DNA from: Gammaproteobacteria bacterium
Lineage (GTDB): Bacteria; Pseudomonadota; Gammaproteobacteria; Enterobacterales; Kangiellaceae
Assembly (NCBI GenBank): GCA_013372875.1
Contig: JABXIW010000407.1
Span: forward strand, 1-12,864
Direction of reading: 5' to 3'
DNA: 12,864 nt
Below, in pieces: positions 8,156 through 12,864 of the stretch. The position numbers and the translations under genes were made by a program. The notes under the pieces are model-generated. The model ran no database searches. It saw only the letters and a program-made list of their open reading frames with translations, and was not told the DNA's origin. Positions within the stretch are counted from its first letter, which is position 1. Each line of letters starts with the position of its first letter.

Positions 8156-9091
8156 AGGCAAATCAAATTCTGCGCCTTCTTTTTCTACCTCTGGTGGCAT
8201 CAAGTCTTCTTTCTTAACGCCTAATGCCAAGGCTACGATACTTGCTACATAGATTGACGAGTAAGTACCGATGAAAACGCCCACGATTAAAGCTGTTGCA
8301 AAAGCATGGATCGTTTCACCACCAAAGAAAAATAGCGCTAACAATACCAACAAAGTCGTGATCGAGGTCATCAACGTTCTGGCTAAAGTTTGATTCAATG
8401 AGGTATTGATAACTTCTTTTGCCTCACCTTTGCGCATTCTTAAAAAGTTTTCACGAATACGGTCAAACACTACTATCGTATCGTTCAACGAGTAGCCTAT
8501 TACCGCTAACAGCGCTGCTAATACGGTTAAATCGAACTCCATTTGGCTAATCGAAAAGAAACCCAAAGTAATGATCACATCGTGCGCCAAAGCGGCTACT
8601 GAGCCGAGTGAGAATTTCCACTCAAAACGTAAGGCAACGTAAATCATGATACAAATTAGCGCCACCAGCATAGCTAAAACGCCCTGTTCTTTTAGCTCTT
8701 CACCAACTACAGGTCCAACATATCCTTTGTACTTTTCAACTACGCTTGAATCATTAGCTTGCAGCAATTCAATAACTGCACCGCCTATTTCATCACCAGG
8801 AATAAAGTCTTGATCAGGAATTCGAATTTTAACGTCTTGCGAAGTACCAAAATTCTGAACTACTGCACCTTTATAGTTTGCTGCTTCAAGTTGCTTACGG
8901 ATATCGCTTAAATCGGCAGCTTGACCATATTGAATTTCAACCGAAGTACCGCCAGTAAAGTCCAAGCCAAAGTTCAGGCCTTTACTAAATAGCGAAACTA
9001 AAGAAGCAATAATCAAAAGCGCCGAAAAGACCATGGCGATTTTTCTTAATTTTAAAAAGTCGATATCTGTTTTTTTACTTAATAACTTCAT
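8153..9091 (-). CDS. secF: Protein translocase subunit SecF
   Basis: Inner-membrane component of the SecDF-YajC complex, which uses the proton motive force to pull proteins through SecYEG in the late steps of export. 312 aa (E. coli 323). TM1 at about 16-36 is followed by the GLDFTGGTSVEIQY block (42-55), a small periplasmic domain up to about 130, and then a five-helix bundle: EQGVLAMLVALICIMIYVALRF (about 135-155), the region around 165-200, GYSLNDTIVVFDRIREN (199-215, TM4 signature), and helices near 240-257 and 262-290. The conserved charged residues Asp204 and Arg211 lie in this signature. Start ATG at 9091 with GGGAG seven bases upstream, 10 bp after the secD stop. Last gene of the operon before its terminator. 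Confidence 0.97.
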   Translation of the reverse strand: MKLLSKKTDIDFLKLRKIAMVFSALLIIASLVSLFSKGLNFGLDFTGGTSVEIQYGQAADLSDIRKQLEAANYKGAVVQNFGTSQDVKIRIPDQDFIPGDEIGGAVIELLQANDSSVVEKYKGYVGPVVGEELKEQGVLAMLVALICIMIYVALRFEWKFSLGSVAALAHDVIITLGFFSISQMEFDLTVLAALLAVIGYSLNDTIVVFDRIRENFLRMRKGEAKEVINTSLNQTLARTLMTSITTLLVLLALFFFGGETIHAFATALIVGVFIGTYSSIYVASIVALALGVKKEDLMPPEVEKEGAEFDLP

Positions 9092-9101
9092 TATCAGCTC
9101 C

Positions 9102-11018
9102 CTATATCGATAATTTTTTGACTTTTTTACCGCCGTAAATCAAGTTCACAATGCCTCGACTCACAAAAATTGCAGTAAACATAGACGTTAAAATACCGAC
9201 GAATAAGGTAATCGCAAAGCCCTTAACAGGACCAGTACCAATTGCATATAAAATAATCGCGGCAATCATAGTCGTGATATTAGCGTCAGCAATGGTCGAT
9301 AAGGCTTGTGCATAACCCTTGTCGATAGCTTGTGCTGGAGCAGAACCTTCTCGCAACTCTTCGCGAATACGCTCAAAAATCAATACATTGGCATCAACCG
9401 CCATACCAACGGTCAATACGATACCCGCAATGCCTGGTAAGGTTAGAGTTGCGCCCAAGATAGACATAATCGCAGTAATGAGCACTAGGTTTAGGGTCAA
9501 AGCGATATTAGCAACCAAGCCAAATAACTTGTAGTAAACCAACATAAAGATTAAGACAAGTGCAAAACCGATCATCACCGATTGCATACCTTTCTCAATA
9601 TTTTCCGCACCCAAAGTTGGACCGACTGTTCTTTCTTCGATAAAGAAAGTTGGTGCAACTAAAGCACCAGAGCGTAAGTTTAAGGCTAAGTCTTTGGTCT
9701 CCGCTGGTGTAAAGCTACCTTGGATCTGGAAGCGGTCACCAAATTCACTGTTAATATTTGGCGCGCTGATTAGCCTTTCTTTGGTAGTCGATCCAACTAA
9801 TGTTCTTTTGCCATCAATATCTTCAAAATTAGGAATCGACTCTACCAAAATCATTGCCAAGCGATTGCCCACGTTTTTAACTGTGGTTTCAAGCATCTTA
9901 GCGCCGCCAACACTATCAAGATTAACACTCACGATAGGCTGTTGGGTTTGTTGATCTTGAGCTGCGCGAGCATCAATTAAGTGATCACCGGTCACTTTCA
10001 CTTCGTCATAAACAATAATGGGACGCCCATAGCTGTCAACAAATTCCTTTGAGCCAGCTGGAACTTGATCACCAGGCACAAAACCAGCCATAGCATCGTG
10101 ATTTACCAATCTAAACTCAAGAGTTGCAGTCGCACCAAGCGTTTGTTTAGCTTCATCAGAATTTTGAATACCAGGTAATTGAACAACGATACGATCCGCA
10201 CCTTGGCGCTGAATTTGTGGCTCGGCAACACCTAATGAGTTTACACGCTCACTCAAAATTAAGCGGTTTTGATCCACCGCCATATCTTGAATTTCTTGTA
10301 ACTTAGCATCGGTAAAAGTGGCACGAATCAAATCGATGTCATTACGGGTAATACGCTCTAGCAAAACGCGATCTGAATATGTTTGAAATAAAGCCGAATA
10401 AGCACGTTCGATGTCACTAGGTTTAACCTGTAACAAGAGGCCATTATCAATCATCTCAATACGGCCACGGATACGACCATCTTCATGATCTAATAAAGTG
10501 CGCTTAAAATCGTTGCTGATTTGCTCTTTTTGCTTCTCAACCGCTTTATCCATATCCACTTGCATCAAGAAGTAGATACCGCCTCGTAAATCCAAGCCAA
10601 GCTTCATTGGCTTACCGCCAAGTGAGCGTAACCAATCAGGCGTGGCTGGCGCTAAACTTTGCACTACTACATAGTCAGTGTTACGAACGTCTGGATTTAG
10701 AAAGCTGTTAGCGATGCCATGCGCCTTTAACTGACTATCGGTATTGGCAAAACGTGCAATAACCTTTTGCTCAGAGCTTTGCTCAACCGCCACAGGAGTT
10801 AAATTCTGCTGTTGCCATTTACCCTCAATTTCAGCCAGTTGTGTTTGTGAAATTTGCGTATCACGCAAACCCGTCATCTGAACCGCAGGGTTTTCACCAA
10901 AAATGTTCGGCATGGCATAAATGGCCGCCAATGCTATCACCAGCACAATGACAAAATACTTCCACTTGGGGTAAGTATTGATCGGTCTTTGCACCTGATT
11001 CGGTTGATCAAAAATCAT
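9102..11018 (-). CDS. secD: Protein translocase subunit SecD
   Basis: Large subunit of the SecDF-YajC complex, 638 aa (E. coli 615). TM1 (about 19-37, ending YAMPNIFGENPAVQMTG) is followed by GLDLRGGIYFLMQVDMD (141-157), the large periplasmic region (about 40-455) with GVAEPQIQRQGADRIVVQLPGIQ, EERTVGPTLG (461-470), and a C-terminal bundle of five helices. The TM4 signature AVDANVLIFERIREE (540-554) contains Asp542, equivalent by alignment to the conserved membrane aspartate implicated in proton coupling. The protein ends GGKKVKKLSI, almost identical to the E. coli tail. ATG at 11018 adds a dozen residues before the usual N-terminal TYPKWKY; no alternative ATG exists closer. The Shine-Dalgarno sequence is weak (GGAT), and the upstream 162-bp gap contains a long palindrome. 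Confidence 0.97.
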   Translation of the reverse strand: MIFDQPNQVQRPINTYPKWKYFVIVLVIALAAIYAMPNIFGENPAVQMTGLRDTQISQTQLAEIEGKWQQQNLTPVAVEQSSEQKVIARFANTDSQLKAHGIANSFLNPDVRNTDYVVVQSLAPATPDWLRSLGGKPMKLGLDLRGGIYFLMQVDMDKAVEKQKEQISNDFKRTLLDHEDGRIRGRIEMIDNGLLLQVKPSDIERAYSALFQTYSDRVLLERITRNDIDLIRATFTDAKLQEIQDMAVDQNRLILSERVNSLGVAEPQIQRQGADRIVVQLPGIQNSDEAKQTLGATATLEFRLVNHDAMAGFVPGDQVPAGSKEFVDSYGRPIIVYDEVKVTGDHLIDARAAQDQQTQQPIVSVNLDSVGGAKMLETTVKNVGNRLAMILVESIPNFEDIDGKRTLVGSTTKERLISAPNINSEFGDRFQIQGSFTPAETKDLALNLRSGALVAPTFFIEERTVGPTLGAENIEKGMQSVMIGFALVLIFMLVYYKLFGLVANIALTLNLVLITAIMSILGATLTLPGIAGIVLTVGMAVDANVLIFERIREELREGSAPAQAIDKGYAQALSTIADANITTMIAAIILYAIGTGPVKGFAITLFVGILTSMFTAIFVSRGIVNLIYGGKKVKKLSI

Positions 11019-11060
11019 AAGTTATCCGTTAATTCTTACTGTTGTATTTACTTGCATTAG

Positions 11061-11175
11061 GCTGAGAGATTTTGTTCTATATCGAGGCAAATGACTTTCG
11101 AGACATGGAGCTTTATAAATATAAAGTGAATCTCGAGAAAGTCATTTAACAAAGATAGAGGACAAAATAACCAGC
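11061..11175. repeat. Long imperfect palindrome between yajC and secD
   Basis: The gene-free stretch 11019-11180 is dominated by one nested inverted repeat. From outside in: 11061-11064 with 11172-11175 (4 bp); 11070-11083 with 11154-11167 (14 positions, 12 Watson-Crick, one G-T, one mismatch); 11089-11099 with 11137-11147 (11 perfect, AAATGACTTTC); 11100-11103 with 11131-11134 (GAGA/TCTC after a 2-nt bulge); and a central CTTTAT/ATAAAG hairpin (11111-11116 with 11121-11126). No T run follows, so it does not look like a terminator. It would fold as a long stem in the yajC-secD mRNA, or it may be a small palindromic repeat element (MITE/REP-like). No second copy is seen in this window. Confidence 0.8.
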
Positions 11176-11180
11176 ATAAA

Positions 11181-11495
11181 TTAGGCTTCTATGTCTTTAA
11201 TAGTGCCTTTAGGCAAAGTTTGCGCGATAGAGGCTTTTTGGAATTTAATTTCAACGCCTTCGCTAATAGTCAAAACTACAAATTGGTCATGAATTTTAGC
11301 GATACGACCAACGATGCCGCCAGTAGTCATAACTTCATCGCCTTTTTCTAAACCAGCCGTCATAGCTTGGTGTTGTTTCATCTTCTTTTGCTGAGGACGG
11401 ATCATCATAAAGTACATGATTAACAACAAAGGAACGAACATAATGAAAAATTGCATTAAACTACCGCCTTGGGCGCCTGCTTGTGCTAACAACAT
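11181..11495 (-). CDS. yajC: Sec translocon accessory protein YajC
   Basis: Small single-pass inner-membrane protein (104 aa; E. coli 110) that associates with SecD and SecF. A short N-terminal periplasmic stretch is followed by one membrane helix (about 13-32, LMQFFIMFVPLLLIMYFMMI), then the diagnostic RPQQKKMKQHQAM motif (33-45) and a small cytoplasmic domain with LEKGDEVMTTGGIVGRIAKI (49-68). ATG at 11495 preceded by AGAGG at eight bases. Position between tgt and secD is the standard arrangement. 24 bp separate it from tgt, but an unusually long 162 bp from secD. Confidence 0.97.
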   Translation of the reverse strand: MLLAQAGAQGGSLMQFFIMFVPLLLIMYFMMIRPQQKKMKQHQAMTAGLEKGDEVMTTGGIVGRIAKIHDQFVVLTISEGVEIKFQKASIAQTLPKGTIKDIEA

Positions 11496-11519
11496 GAATA
11501 TAACCTCTTAATATTTATA

Positions 11520-12864
<1,345 letters not shown>

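Noticed and set aside
11019..11180. A VemP-like secretion-monitor gene upstream of secD
   Set aside because: The gap is too short for a ~150-residue monitor protein and no signal-peptide-bearing frame is present; only 9-11 residue frames exist.

Overview
The window looks like chromosome from a gammaproteobacterium with a fairly AT-leaning genome. The evidence is close similarity to Escherichia-type proteins (MnmA, Tgt, SecD, HflD, NudJ, RluE) and two gene orders typical of that class: icd / rluE-nudJ-mnmA-hflD and queA-tgt-yajC-secD-secF. A marine lineage is possible, but I cannot name a genus from sequence alone. No tRNA, rRNA, CRISPR array, insertion sequence or phage gene is visible.

Left part (1-3611): the 5' part of a monomeric NADP isocitrate dehydrogenase reads leftwards. 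Divergent from it, across a promoter-bearing gap of about 195 bp, is a tightly packed set: a 23S rRNA pseudouridine synthase (rluE), a Nudix phosphatase (nudJ), the tRNA U34 2-thiolase (mnmA) and hflD. The purB gene that usually follows hflD is absent. A hairpin with a T run lies just beyond hflD, inside the 3' end of the convergent gene.

Middle part (3621-8071, all minus strand): this less conserved block separates the two housekeeping clusters. In transcription order it has an MscS-type mechanosensitive channel overlapping a CAP/SCP-domain lipoprotein, then a compact run of an ECF sigma factor, a single-pass membrane protein that is probably its anti-sigma factor, an exported PDZ-like protein and a DUF2461 protein. 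The spacing (4, 13 and 10 bp) and stop/Shine-Dalgarno overlap suggest that the last four form an operon, plausibly an envelope-sensing regulatory module. It is the best candidate here for something undescribed. Several of these genes start with TTG or GTG, so the longest open frames misplace at least one start (the PDZ protein).

Right part (8081-12864, minus strand): the queuosine/Sec operon queA(partial)-tgt-yajC-secD-secF ends in a strong intrinsic terminator only about 10 bp before the mscS start codon. QueA and Tgt make queuosine in tRNA; YajC, SecD and SecF form the proton-driven accessory complex of the Sec translocon. The 162-bp gap between yajC and secD holds a long imperfect palindrome of about 115 bp, which could fold the operon mRNA or be a small palindromic repeat element.
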